Below, one piece after another: positions 46,601 through 58,878 of a stretch of DNA of 64,000 bases. The translations under genes and the position numbers were made by a program. Every line of letters begins with the position of its first letter. Within the stretch, counting starts at the first letter, position 1. The stretch covers positions 7,318,713 to 7,382,712 of the forward strand of contig CM055100.1 of assembly GCA_029204225.1 (NCBI GenBank). Direction: 5' to 3'. The stretch comes from Diphasiastrum complanatum (Eukaryota > Streptophyta > Lycopodiopsida > Lycopodiales > Lycopodiaceae). The notes under the pieces are model-generated. The model ran no database searches. It had not been told where the DNA came from and worked only from the letters and a program-made list of their open reading frames with translations.

Positions 46601-46859
46601 ACCTCTGGATAGGAGATGCTCATCAAAGTGGCTATACCAATATTGCAACCAAGTTCTCTTTGCAATGGACACGGATGCAAGAAATGCAGTCACAAACATT
46701 GGATATCTGCACTTGGCCATCAAGGGAGAGTAGATTAACTTTGCTGCATGCTCATACAGGGAATAGACAGTTCATTGACAACAACATCAATTGGAAATCT
46801 TTTCAAAAACCAGAAAATTCAGATTGGACACAATACTATTCTCAGCTTCTCCTTCAAAA

Positions 46860-47190
46860 TTAAAACATGATGTTAAGCACATTACCAACAATTTTAAAGA
46901 GCTCCAAGAATTAACAAGTTCAATTCCAAACCTCCTTTGAGAATTTAGCACTCCAAACCGGGATGTAATTCCAAGTGCTTTGATCTTCCAATCCAATGTA
47001 GAGCTTGCCACCACTCCTATCCAAGACCGTATCTTAGCCAAGCTCTGATACCAATGTAATGACCATAAGGGATAACCCCTAAGATGAGGATAGGAGAACA
47101 CAATAGAAGAGACTATGGAGCCAAACCGCCCAACCAATCCTAGATCAAACATGGATCTAGCCCCCAAGCCATGCCATGTGAAAGCTAGAG
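46860..47190 (-). repeat. primer-binding site and LTR edge (minus strand)
   Basis: GCTCTGATACCA at 47,045-47,056 is the reverse complement of TGGTATCAGAGC. The adjacent TGTAATGACCATAAGGG starting at 47,057 reads as the edge of an LTR running rightward. It is truncated by copia I near 47,190. Confidence 0.5.
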
Positions 47191-48483
47191 GAAAAGAGTA
47201 TGATAGGAGGGTAAAGAAAGCTTTGCATGTGATCAAGATGAATGTGACTAATGAACTTCTCAAGGAAGTTGATAAGTGCACAACATCTAGTGAGGCTTGG
47301 AAATCTTTGAAGAAGGTTTATAAGTTCCAAGTCTACATCTAGGGTTCTAAACCTAAGGAGCTGAAATTTTCAAATTTTTCAAAAGAAGGATGTTTTGAAT
47401 GTTAAAGCTTTGAATGATGAATTAGCATGTATTGGTGAAAGCATTAAGGATGTGGAGCTTGTTCAAGTTGTTCTTAATGGCTTATTGGATGATCATGCTA
47501 ATTTTGTGCAAAGTGTTTCTATTCAAAAGATGTTTCCAAGTATGGAGGACTTGCAAGAGGTTTTGGTGGCTGAAGAATTTAGACTCCACGCAAGAGGAAG
47601 ATCATCTTCTACATCTCAAGTTGGAGAGGAGGAAGCTATGTTCTCAAGGTGCAAGTTCAAGTTCAAGGGCAAGGACAAAGACATGTGGTCTAAAGAACAA
47701 GATCAAGGTGAGTCATCTTCTTTTGAGGGTAAAAATGATAAGTCAAAGATGAAATGTTTCTATTGTGGAGTCAAAGGACATTTTCCTTGTGATTGGTTTA
47801 AGAAGAAAAAAGATTAAGGTGAGAAGCAATGCAATTTCACTTTTGATGAGGATGATGTTGATGAGCACAAGTCAAGTGGGTCTATTTTTATGTCTTATGT
47901 TTGTTAACCAATGATGGAGATATTGATCCATGATGGATTGATAGTGGAGCAAGCTTTCATATGACATGTCACAATGAGTACGTCTTCACTTCTTTGGTGT
48001 CTTATGAAAGAGAGAAGAAAGTCATCAACATGGCCAATGGTGGTAAAGTTATTATCAAGGGAATTGGTAGTATTCCTATTTTTCTCTCATCTACAAATAG
48101 GAGTATAAGCTTGAAGAATGTTTTGTTCGTACCTTCCACTACTAAGAATGTTCTTAGTGTATGTCAACTGGTTGGAAAAGGGGTTAAACTAGAATTTGTT
48201 GGTGATTCTTGCTTGATGGAAAGGAATATAGTCTTGATTGCCCAAGGCAAGAGACGAGGTGAGCTCTACAAACTTGATGGATATGTTGGTTCTAACTATG
48301 GTGGTTTGAAGGCAAAGAAGCAAGTTGGTGAGCTCGGTTCAATGTCAGTCACAAAGGTTGTCTTATTCTAGATCTAGCTCAAGATCTAAGATGCCATTTC
48401 ATTTATATGTTTGGATGTGCATTGTACTAGTTCTTTGAGTAATGGAGGAGCAAATATGCCTATCTTCTAAAGAGTAAGAAACG
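47190..48483 (+). pseudogene. copia I: gag, protease, integrase start
   Basis: Gag enters mid-domain with YDRRVKKALHVIKMNVTNEL, then frameshifts near 47,330-47,400. It continues through LNGLLDDHANFVQSVSIQK, the zinc knuckle CFYCGVKGHFPCDW (near 47,755) and a stop at 47,817. The protease segment WIDSGASFHMTCHNEY (near 47,935), NVLFVPSTTKNVLSVCQ and the pre-integrase GELYKLDGYVGSNYGG follow. The integrase is cut a few dozen residues in, just before an LTR. It is closely related to copia A on the other strand at 6.2-7.8 kb. Confidence 0.88.
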
Positions 48484-49129
48484 TGATAGATTTCAACTAG
48501 TTTAGTCAAATTTGCTACATTTGTTTATTTGGCAATTGAGAACAATTTCATATTAGACTTAGAGTTTGACTTTTCAAAGTTATATTAGTCTAAAAGCATT
48601 TCAGTAAATACTTTTTGAAAGTATGGGAAAGTGTAGTACACGAGTTTTGGTAGATTCAATTTGAATGTTGAGACATTTGAATCTAGTCCACAATGGTAGG
48701 GTTTTTGTTATGGAGGGAAACCAAACTCATTAATTAGTCATGGATCTGTTATATATAGTTGTACACTCGTGGGAAGAGAATTTTTTCTCTCTCTCTTATC
48801 TCACTTCATGCTTATACATGAGTTCTCTTTGGTTGATCTATCCATTGGTGCACTATATTTGTGATATCTTGTAATTTTGTGTGTAGAATGCTCATTAAAT
48901 GTTGTTTTCAGATCCACACGTGTGAAATACAGTAGCTTACTATTTTTGCATGGATAGAAACTTCATTTCATATTTTGATTGATGTTTGATCAAGATCTAC
49001 TAGAGTTTGCATCTCATTCATATAGTATATGCTGATTTATTCTACATTGGTAAGATTGGTGATTTGTTGTCTTTCTAACCCAAGGTCATTTTATGGATTT
49101 GGATCTTAATTTATCTGAAATCCTTCACA
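48484..49129 (+). repeat. copia LTR (646 bp)
   Basis: Runs from TGATAGATTTCAACTAG to TCCTTCACA and is followed by a primer-binding site. The purine-rich AAAGAGTAAGAAACG precedes it. The head matches the LTR that starts at 63,867. Contains CCACACGTGTGAA at 48,914-48,926. It may be both the 3' LTR of copia I and the 5' LTR of the truncated element to its right. Confidence 0.78.
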
Positions 49130-49743
49130 TGGTATCAGAGCTTGTGTTTCAGTTTATGAAGGACACAATCACTTCTATCAATGATTTGGAGAAGATATGA
49201 ATGCTAGAGCATGCTAGATTGACTTCTACTCAAAAATCGAGTTTCTTGCATATGTAGATTGGATCTTTTGTAGATCAAAAATCAAATTAGGTTTATATAC
49301 TTGATCAATTTTGATTTCACACTTCACATATTGAATCTGGCCAATTTTTTATGCATTAGAAAAGCCTAAGAGGTAGCTACAAGATTGCATATCAAGTTCC
49401 AAGCAATTGCATGTAGAATTTGAAATATTCAATTTTTTTGTGATTTTGTCAAAAACCTAATTTTGATTGGATCTCTCGTTTGTGAAGTTACCGTGTTTCA
49501 ATCTTAGGAAGTGGCAAAAGTCATTAGATTGAGAATAGATCATAGGTTGATCAAGATTTCTATGTGTTGATTTGCTAGATATAAGTGCTAGAAGAGAATT
49601 GAGAGGTTCCATATCTTTGTGATTTCTTTTTTAAAGCATTTGTTGTTGTTCAAAAGAGGCTTTGTGCATTGAAATAGGTTGAAAGAGAGGTTCAGGTCAT
49701 TGTTACATGGCTACATCAAGTGAATTCTTGTTGGAAGACAATG
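49130..49743 (+). mobile_element. primer-binding site, leader and 12-codon gag stub
   Basis: TGGTATCAGAGC (49,130-49,141) opens a ~565-bp leader ending at MATSSEFLLEDN (49,708-49,743), the start of the same gag family as copia A. The sequence then departs from gag, so the element is broken at about 49,744. Confidence 0.78.
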
Positions 49744-51238
49744 TGTTGTGTTATACTTATCTTAATTGTAAGGATATGTAGTATAAAATATTGTCGTTCC
49801 CCAAAGAGACTGCCTTATATTGTGATTTTAGATGTTTTTAACTCATTTATTGTTCTTGGATTAGAAGCTGGTTGTCAACGGACATTTAGAAGTATCGGCA
49901 ACCAGTATCATTATTAAGGATGTAGTTTCAAACATACAAAAGTGAAAGATATTGATGCCAACTAATATCATATCGAACATGTTGTATTTTTTATTATTGT
50001 ATCCTATCGGTCTGTGCACTTAATAAAGTTTGTCAGACAAGCGAGGTCTGATGCACCAGATAAACCAAGGTAGAGAAACATACACATGTCTCTCCACACA
50101 ATCCAAAATGTACTCTGACAATCTGTCCTCAACAACAGAAAGCACTCATTCAAAAGAACGACTGACTACTATCTTAAATTGCATGACTATCCATATGCAA
50201 ATTTTAGAGTATTGATTTACAACAATACAGGAGAGTAAGCTTTAGGTTGTCTAAGTCTAGATATACGTCAGTGTAATGTAACAGTGATTTTAAATGTTAA
50301 CATCACAATTAAGTTCCAAATAATCGATTATTCGACCACACAGGCAATCAAATAACCAATGAGTTTTAAGACAATCTTGGCAATGAATTTACGGTTGCTC
50401 GCACATGACAATATCAAGGCTAAGAGAGTGTCTGACCAGAGTTACAATCACAAGCACATTCGACAAGGTGAGGCTTACCAACTGTCAAAAACAAAAGTAC
50501 TCAACAAGCAAAAGGCTTATGAAAGGAGAGAGAAGGAAAAACTTGAAGACTCAAACTGTCCTCTTTGTGATCTCTTGAAAAACTCGATGGTTGTATTGAA
50601 GTGTAAGTGGTGTAGATATAGGGAACGAGTGCAAAAGTACGCATCAACCGATATGTCGCTTCTTATTTAATTTAATTAACTAATTCCATCCAATAGGAAA
50701 ATTACAAGTGTACATTTCCTAGGTGGCATCCTTGTCACGCGACTTGCTCCAATTAGATGCAAGCACATGGAAGGTTGCAACGTTTGCTTGAGGCATAATA
50801 AATGAGTCTTCTAGCATGTTCTTCTCTTAGGGATAGCCTTCTTATTATTGTTCATGTCATTTCATAACTGCCCTTCACATTTATTTTAGGACCCTTTATC
50901 TTCAATATATCTTTGAATAACTTGTCATTGTCAGGATCATTAGATATTTCTTCATATTCGGTGGTTATCTTCATCGGTTGAGTAGGTTGATTGGGGTTTT
51001 GCATCACCAAATAGTAGTTCAAGAAAAATATGCATGTAATAGGGTATTACATATCTCCCCCCCCCCCCCCCCTCCCCCCCTCAAATGTGAAGCGCCCTTA
51101 CGAACAATCAAAATCAGCAACACATCAAAGAAAAGATATTTCTTGAACACATTCCATAATGGATCTCGAACAATTATAAAAGATAAAAAGTCTTTACTTA
51201 AAAATATATACAATGTGTATACATTACTCTGGAACATT
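49744..51238. other. no recognised gene; one unassigned 103-codon frame
   Basis: The plus-strand frame 50,359-50,670 is Lys/Arg-rich and has a CPLC...CKWC arrangement (CPLCDLLKNSMVVLKCKWC) that could be a zinc ribbon. I recognise no family and no neighbour supports it, so it is not called as a gene. The rest is AT-rich. Confidence 0.35.
51057..51080. repeat. poly(C) tract
   Basis: A run of Cs broken by one T, an unusual G-quadruplex-prone sequence on the minus strand in an otherwise AT-rich region. Confidence 0.95.
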
Positions 51239-54015
51239 CTATAATCTCAGAGATAGCTTTGCATCAAGATGAATTTGTCTTTCAATTTTTCTTCTTTTGG
51301 CCTCATGAAACTTACCAACAACATGATTGCCCAGTTTAGCAAAACATGTCCTCAAGAAAGTTATGTTATACACAGAAGCTGCAACAACAGAATCTTCATA
51401 CATGTCCTTTCTCGGTATATCATTCTTCAACAACTCAACATTTATTCGGACGAAGGAGCCATCCAAATAGAGACTCTGCATCACTGCCAGGACATGGCCG
51501 ATAAGAGTGCCAAAGTGAGTTACTGAACAAATAACAAACTTATGTGCTCTTCTTTCTTTGATGGAGCAGGCAACATTCTCATAGTGAACATGATAGCCAG
51601 CTTTCCAGTCAGAATACAGCTCCCACAGCTCCAGATAAGTGACATCAATATCTTGCAATAAGTTCTCTCTGTCGAACCTTGCAAAATTTGACTCTTCCTT
51701 TGGCCGGTATAGGTCAAATTGACAATGTCTAATTTCGAAGGTCCTGAAGTTTAAGACTTCTTCAATATGAAATATATACTAAAATAAAAGTATCTAGGCC
51801 TCAATTTGTCCTAGATAATACTCAAAGAAATCCATTTCCTTCTGTTTTAAATAATTTAATGTATATAATAATGTACAACCTACATATAATTCTACACTAC
51901 CAAAAGGAACTACAAAAAATATTCCTGTAAAATTGCCCAACAAAGGCATTATTTTTGTTCCCTACTAAGCCTATTCCATAGAACTAAGAAGTCTGATTTC
52001 TCCTAGGGAACTTCCCAGTCGGCCCAGGTATAACCCATTAAACCTGGCAAAAAAGATTAGTCCACACGCCATTGCAACTCAAGTTAAATTGCAGCGACAA
52101 TCAAACACGAAATCAACAAAAAGTCAAAATTCTTGCGCAAGTATCTTATTCGTCTTCTTTGACTTAGTTGCTCGGGTTCACTTGTCTTTGTGGGTGTCAG
52201 CAGCATCAGCCTCTGCTTCAATCTCCTTCGCATAGATTGCGTCTTTGATCTAGGTCTACAACGACTCAAGTTCTCTCTCTAGTCTATCATTCTCAGCTAC
52301 CATGTTGCGAAACTTCTCATGGACTTCCACACTAGTGCAGCTGAAAACTTTGAAACTGTCGAGGTTGTTTGAATCTACTTGCTTTTTCTTTCGATAGGTT
52401 AGAACCTCTATCATCAAGCTATCGATTTTTTTCAAGGCCTAGGTGTGTTCCTCGTGTGAATTCACACCAAAATATCCAGCCTCTGATAATTCCTTCAAGT
52501 TGATCGACTCCTCATCAAATATGTTCTTTTTCTCATATAGAGGTTGAAGGAGTTCACTCTTGAAGGTGTCCTGCAATGTGGATTGCACCTGCTTCCATTT
52601 GGCTACATCAACTTTTATTGTGCCTCCATTTGAACAACACTGTAGTACTGTGTCGGCAATTATCCTCACCAGTTTCTTAGCATCGACGAGCTGCTATTGT
52701 AGATCTTCCGCCTTCTACTGGTAGAAGTCTACCTTATTGCTAAGAGCAATGCACTCTGAATCGAATAACCAATTTGCTTCTTTGCAGCAAATAACTCATC
52801 CTTGCTCTTTTCCAATTCGGACTGAAGAGACAAAGAGTAGTCATTCGACTTTCTTAATGTGACCTCAAACTTCTTGTTACTCTGCTCCATGGTATTAAGC
52901 TAAGCCAAGAGTTTGGTCATCTTCTTCTTCATATCATCATTCTGCCCCCTGCATTTTGGATATCTTCAACTCATACTCTCTTTGGACAACATCTATGTTT
53001 TGCAGATACAAGATCATATGCTTAACTTCAAGGTTCACATCCACAACCAGTCAGGTATCTGGTTCCGGAATCTGGTCTTTCTACTCTGCTTGATCAAGTA
53101 TAGCTTCAGTATCGACAACAACAGTGGTGGTGGTGGTAACAACCTCGGCATCAGAAACTTGAATGGCTTCATCCTGGACCTGCTCGATTCTGAAACTAGC
53201 AGCATCCTGATTGTCGTCATCCACATTTTCTGCATCTGCCATGATAGTGCCTACAGCAGTATAAAAAATGACAAACATAGAGTCCTATGCAGCTTGACTC
53301 ATCCCTGCATCGACATCAATGACCTCAATAGCAGTAAGATCCATTTGTTGTGGGGCTGCAAGTGCGGTCTTCCTCCTTTCCAGTAGCACCAATTTCCCTA
53401 ACATCAAAATGTTGTAATACAGGCACAAGTGGGAGATGTGGGCTGCGTATATTGCAAACTTGCCATGCCTCATCGACCTGTGGAAGGCCTTGAAGATTTC
53501 TGAAAGTTTTAGTGCTAAAAAAATGTGGAAATTTGCCATAACAATCTAGAATGGATGAAGCATGTGGTGACCCATCTATGAAAAGCTTCTATATTCTGGA
53601 TCCACCTCAATTTTCTATCTTTTAGCTTTGAATGGAATGAATAGTGTTACTGAACTGCTGAAAGCCGGCTGTTCGGATGGTGGACAGTACAGTGTGCTTA
53701 CTACTGCTTTTGTTGAAGCTAGATTGCCTGTAAACTGACAACCGCTTGAAACCAGATGAAGTTGAGTTGTAGATCTAATCAATGTTAGTTGGAAACTATT
53801 TCTATCAAAAACTGAGGACATTGCTATGATTGTGGACAATGGATAGCGCTACCTCTGGACGCCATTGTCAGAGTAATCTCTGAATGCTTTGAACATAGTG
53901 AGGTGCAGCCTATTTGTTTGTTCAGAAGGTTAGTTGGAAGATGAGGCATAGCTTTTCTAAGCTTGGAAGGAAGCTCTAGAAGCTTTTCGAGGTGCAACGA
54001 GAGCTGTGGAAGCAA
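51239..54015 (-). pseudogene. decayed coding region with coiled coil, family unknown
   Basis: On the minus strand, protein-like segments follow in order: FAIYAAHISHLCLYYNIL (near 53,450), an acidic region MADAENVDDDNQDAASFRIE (53,240), coiled-coil SNKKFEVTLRKSNDYSLSLQ then ELEKSKDELFAAKKQIGY (52,880-52,780), KLVRIIADTVLQCCSNGGTI (52,675), HEKFRNMVAENDRLERELES (52,320), and NVELLKNDIPRKDMYEDSV further down. Frames shift, and many stops sit where Gln is expected (FYQ*KAEDLQ*QLVDAKK). I do not recognise the family; it could be a repeat-encoded protein or a dead host gene. Confidence 0.5.
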
Positions 54016-55239
54016 AATTGTGGTGCAGCGATCTGTTTTTTATTTCCCTGTGACAGTTGAAGAGAGTGTGAGGGGTTGATCCTTGCTATGTTAAGTGATT
54101 CTCATGCGCGATGCCTTGCTATGTGTAAGGGTTGATCCTCACTAATGTGATGAGGAAGCGATCCTCTCTGGCCCGATGAAGAAACCATTTTCTCTATCCC
54201 GAGGGTGGCGGCTGTAGAAACCAGCAATCCCCTTTGTAATCCTTCCGTGTTAAAAAAACCCTATTAGGCTTTGAAATAGGTTGTGAGGGGCCCTTGGGGG
54301 AAGGGTAGTATGGGTTTGTTTGGTTGTAAGGTTGAGTTTGAGCCAGATGACAATCCACAATTTCTTAATTGCATGGCTTGTTGCAATATAGTTATCCAAG
54401 GATCACCTTGGTCTTTGTATATTGTTTCCCGGTTATGGTTAGAAGAAAATTGGATTTTCTTTTTCCATGGACAATTTGCATGTCATACGCTCTTATCAAC
54501 TTGGCATTCGGCTTTCAGCAATGTAAGCCTAGATTTTGTGGAACTTGAGTACCATCATTCGTGGTCAAGCAGTATTAATCGGTTTTGGTGGGAATTTTTT
54601 CGAAGCCGATCTTGACGGAACGAAGGGAGTGGTACAGTTCTTAGGCATATACCTGGTCTAGGAATCCGATTCCTTGGTACGATGCTATTTAAACCAGTTA
54701 ACTCTATAGTATTGGTACTCCCAGAGAATAGAGTTAAATTGTGTTTTGTTTTTTCTCCTGTCAAATCAGTACAACATGGATCAGTTGGTTATTGTGGCTT
54801 TTGATGATTTTTCTGTCATTAAAATTGAACAAACCAAAGCTTTTGAAATACTTGTTAAATAATTAATGGAATAAAGATCATAATATTTGGAGGTAATTTT
54901 TTATTCGACAAAATTATTTGTAGTGAATACAAGATAGAAAGTACCCGAATCCAAATTTTATGAGTTTTTCATTAATTACAGATAATTTTAACGAAGTAAT
55001 TCTTAAGCCAATAAGTGAAAAGAGAGAACAGTCCAATTTTGTTGGAAAATCATAATAATAGAAATTAGTAAAAAAATTGCTTTCATTTCCAGTTAAATCC
55101 TATGATGAAATATATTCAAAAGATCATACTAGTAGTGTTTTTTACTAGTAGTTGATTTTTGTATATCGGTAATTCAGCCCAGGTAGAGGATAGAAATGAA
55201 ATTGTTTCAAATTTTTTAAACATTAATTAATTTAATGTA
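54016..55239. other. no gene recognised
   Basis: A plus-strand 110-codon frame at 54,283-54,615 has no recognisable similarity. The remainder is AT-rich. Confidence 0.4.
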
Positions 55240-55585
55240 TTCACTCTCCCCATAGTGAGAAAATAGAAATTTTTTGGAGCTCATTGGCAATCTCAAGCTA
55301 GTTCACTATGTACATTGAGTTTTTGTGATCCAAATGAAACCAAATCAATTTCTACTTGTTTCTCAGGTTGAAGGCCGTACTACAGCCTGTAGTACACATG
55401 TGTGGGCTCAGATTTCAATGTTGATCAATGCTTTTGATTGTTAATGCTTGTTGTTTGTCAAATTGCCAATCTAGATCAACTTTTTTGTGTCTAGTTTTTT
55501 GATAGATTGTTAAGCAAGCATCCAATCACTCTTGTGAATCTTTTGTAGATCCATATATGGACCTAAAGTACAGTACTTTCACAAA
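55240..55585 (+). repeat. LTR fragment of the copia G family
   Basis: The segment CCCATAGTGAGAAAATAGAA through AGTACTTTCACA matches the reverse complement of the copia G LTR (about 11,073-11,415). It ends with CA at 55,585. Only the 3' half of the LTR is present. Confidence 0.68.
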
Positions 55586-55649
55586 CTAGAACAACAAACT
55601 CTACCAAACTTAACAAAAACCACCAAATCTGATGGGAAAAAGATCTAAT

Positions 55650-56830
55650 GCTCTGATACCAAAATTGTCATGTGCCAATCTTAGCATTCAAATATCTTAT
55701 CTATCCATTAACATCAAATTATAATTGAAATGCAAGAAATCAAGAAAATACTCAAGAAATCAAGAAACTAGAGAAAAGTAGCAAAGCTTCACCAAAATAG
55801 GCAAAGTAAGGTATCATTATTCATGATTATTGATCATTCAAAGGATAGGGGCTGATTCTAGAGCATGATCATAGCTCTCATGTGATTTTAGGCACATGAA
55901 CTACTTTCTTCATCAAGAGAGCTCTCCAAGAGAAGCTCCAAGATCTCTTGAAACTCAAAATTACAAAATGAACAATAGCCTACAAATTTAGCACGGCCTC
56001 AGCTATTTATACTGGTCATTTGTGCCTCTATTATAAGTTTGGGGCCTTATTTGGCAATTCATTGATAAGCTCATGGGCTAATTACATGCAGCACATGACA
56101 TTGATCTAGAACTTCAACTTCTTTCACCCACTCCTTCATGCATCTAAAGTTACCTTGCTCAACCGTGGGATTTGGGTATTCATCTACATATAAGGAACCA
56201 GATGATCCACTAGCAAGACCAGTGGTAGCAAATTTGGATGGCTCCTTCTCTTTCCATTTCTGGGCTTCCTCTCCATGGTAGTAGGGTTTTTTGGTCACTT
56301 CGACCATGTTCAATTGTTGAGCAACTGGTTGTGGTTTTCATATTACTAAACCTTGGGTTCTGGAAGAGATGGGGGGTAATGCCAATCTAGGTGGTGGTTG
56401 GGGTAAGGCACCTTGTCATTGTGCCAATGGAGCAAGACTGGCTACTTGGTTCTTGAGGTTATATCGACATTCGTTGGTATCATGATTGCTCATATTACAA
56501 ATATGGCAATATTAAACAGGTCGCTCTAACCTCTATCTCAACTGCGGACACTCATTTTTTGTATGGTTATTAGAGCAATGTGGACACCAGGTGGATTCTC
56601 ACCTTGGAGATATAGGCGTGGGTAGGTCCTGATTGTATGCCTTTCAACTTTTGATCGACAGTCGTGGTAAGGTCGATAGCGAGCTTTTTAATTTGCTCGT
56701 TGCTCTACGTGTGCAACTTCTCTAAGGCAGATATGATGGTATCGGTGCTATTTGATACTTGAGCTCCCCCTATTGTTAGCTTTAACTTTTTAAAAGCTTT
56801 CTCAAACAACATGAGCACATAGTCTTGCCT
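55650..56830 (-). pseudogene. gag fragment with two zinc knuckles, plus LTR edge
   Basis: GCTCTGATACCA near 55,652 is a reverse-complement primer-binding site next to TGTCATGTGCC. Further right, minus-strand translation gives WCPHCSNNHTKNECPQL (near 56,580) and YCHICNMSNHDTNECRYN (near 56,510), two consecutive CCHC knuckles spaced as in the gypsy-like gag at 21.1 kb, then Pro-rich residues and MNMVEVTKKPYYHGEEAQKW (56,313). Frames are broken. Confidence 0.65.
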
Positions 56831-57034
56831 TTTCAATATAAGGGCTTTCAATATAAGGGCAACGACAAACCTAAATCGTGCTCACACAAGCAATGCAAGT
56901 GAAAATACTTTGGGATATTGATGAACAAATTGATCACACAACTCCATCCACACACAAGCCTTGTATTTTAGCATTACTATGAAATGAATTTTACTTTTTG
57001 CACAAAAGCAAGAGTATAATAGCAAACAACTCAT

Positions 57035-57245
57035 CTCTTTCTTTCGTAAAATCACTTTTTAACATTTTTACGAAGGAAATGGAACAGCAAATGGAACAGC
57101 CTCACAGAATACGTTCTGTGAGGCAAATTTTATGGCAGATTTTCTTTACAAGCACCTTTCGGATGCCGAAAGGTGCCCATAAATTTAAATTTACCTTTTT
57201 TCTGCACACACCTTCTGCCCAAAAGGTGTGTAAAAAAATTTTACA
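57035..57245 (-). repeat. hairpin-array repeat, copy 1
   Basis: Three successive near-perfect palindromes: CCTCACAGAA/TTCTGTGAGG (about 57,100-57,123), GCACCTTTCGG/CCGAAAGGTGC (about 57,160-57,185) and CACACCTTCT/AAAAGGTGTG (about 57,205-57,229). They are separated by A/T-rich GTAAAA-type spacers. The reverse complement is related to 62,285-62,465. Confidence 0.75.
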
Positions 57246-57390
57246 ACAAAAAAAAAAAGAAAAAAAAATGTACCTTGCTAGCCCCATGAATGAGTCACTT
57301 CTGAAACTTCGACGAGTTGTCAAGACCTTGATGTACTAAAAACCCACAGGAATTAGCCTTCAGAATGAGGAAAGTCAGATTCTCTATAGA

Positions 57391-57392
<2 letters not shown>

Positions 57393-57424
<32 letters not shown>
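57393..57424. repeat. (AT)n microsatellite
   Basis: A perfect AT run of about 16 units. Confidence 0.97.
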
Positions 57425-57426
<2 letters not shown>

Positions 57427-58878
57427 AAACCATCCACATCATTATCATTATGAGCTCTGAGAAAAGTTCGCCCAATGGGACAGAAGATCCAAATTTCACA
57501 ATTGACTGAACATTCTCAAATGTCAAATCAAAATTGATCAGGACATTTCACAGAAATCATGTCACAAATATACAATTTGACCACTTATGGATTGCCCATA
57601 ATTGAAGTGACTATCATTTAGGGCCATATATAAAAATTAGACCTGCTCCTCTATTGCATATATATGGACCATGATATTGAAACAAAGATGGATTGCCCCA
57701 TTCAATGACTTCACTAGGTGCTTATTACAGCAGTAAATGCAGGTGCCCACTGCCCATGCCCCCAACATCTTTAGTGCAACACCAATAGAACCCCTGTTGA
57801 TCAAGGACAGAGATTTGCAATTCCCTAATATATAGCATTATAGACTCTTAACACTGATAAAGGAGCAACAGCAAGAGATAAATAATTGTGCAGATATAAA
57901 TTTCTGATAAAAGACCATGAGAGCTGTTGATGTGGGAGTCCATCAATATGAGACATGCTCATGACTCTAAAACCAACGACAGATTTTCATATACAATGTT
58001 GTCATTACCAACTGCTTGTGGCTCCCCAGCCCAGATTTAAGTCAGCTTGAAGAATTATCCCAATTTAATCTGGTCAAGCAACTGATTCTTCCAATGGGCC
58101 ACGTAGAAGCTCTTGACAAATCCCTCTTTTCTTCAGAAACAACTATCTGACCTAAAAATTGAATATCTCAACGATGATTTGATTCGATTTTATTCACACT
58201 GAAACCTGAGCTAAAGAGCGTCGTTTATTCACTCGGAATAGAACTAGATGATCTTTCAGCATCTCTTTGTGGTTATAATCGGTCCTGCCTTAGCACATAA
58301 AACACCAAATGGAGAGCCAGAAGTTAATACAAAGTGATTGTACTCTCTTTTGTACTAAGCTAGACTTATACACGCACGAATTCTTATTGCTATTTCTGAG
58401 CATACTCCCGGATCGGAAAGAAAGTCCTCAACTCCTCAACAGGCAGCCCTCCGAAAAGGAGTTTCATTTCGTGGCAGCAACAGCAGAGTATGGCTTCTTA
58501 GGAATACTCTGTTACAATCGCCATTGCAACCGAGCTTATATATAGCACAACTTTTTACAGAAAGCAGACAGTATGCCAATGAAGATCGTTGTTAATGCAT
58601 TTGCCACATAGAGCATAGCAGCACTGGAATTTGCAGATCGCATCCGAAGCTGTTACAGGCTCTCAAGATTGCGTTCATAGAAGCATATTTGTACCGCCGA
58701 ACCCATCCAGAGCGCTTTTTTTAAAGGATGATGCATCGTATACTTTCTCGCGTGCACTTCCTTCGCCAAACGCTAAAACAAGCCACGAGAGTTGGCACAA
58801 TGTCCATATTAAAAGCTGGAAAAATTGAAATGACGAGGATGTTTTGTCTTCTGCTATAATAACATCGTCTGTGAGAAG
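57425..58878. other. no gene recognised; 3' flank of the RING-H2 gene
   Basis: AT-rich with chance frames only. The 3' untranslated region of the minus-strand RING-H2 gene should lie in its right-hand part. Confidence 0.45.

Noticed and set aside
50359-50670. Small zinc-ribbon protein
   Set aside because: Two CxxC pairs occur, but there is no recognised family, context or repeat copy to support it, and chance frames of this size are common in the window.
51057-51080. Gly-rich or Pro-rich protein frames
   Set aside because: Produced by the poly(C) tract only.
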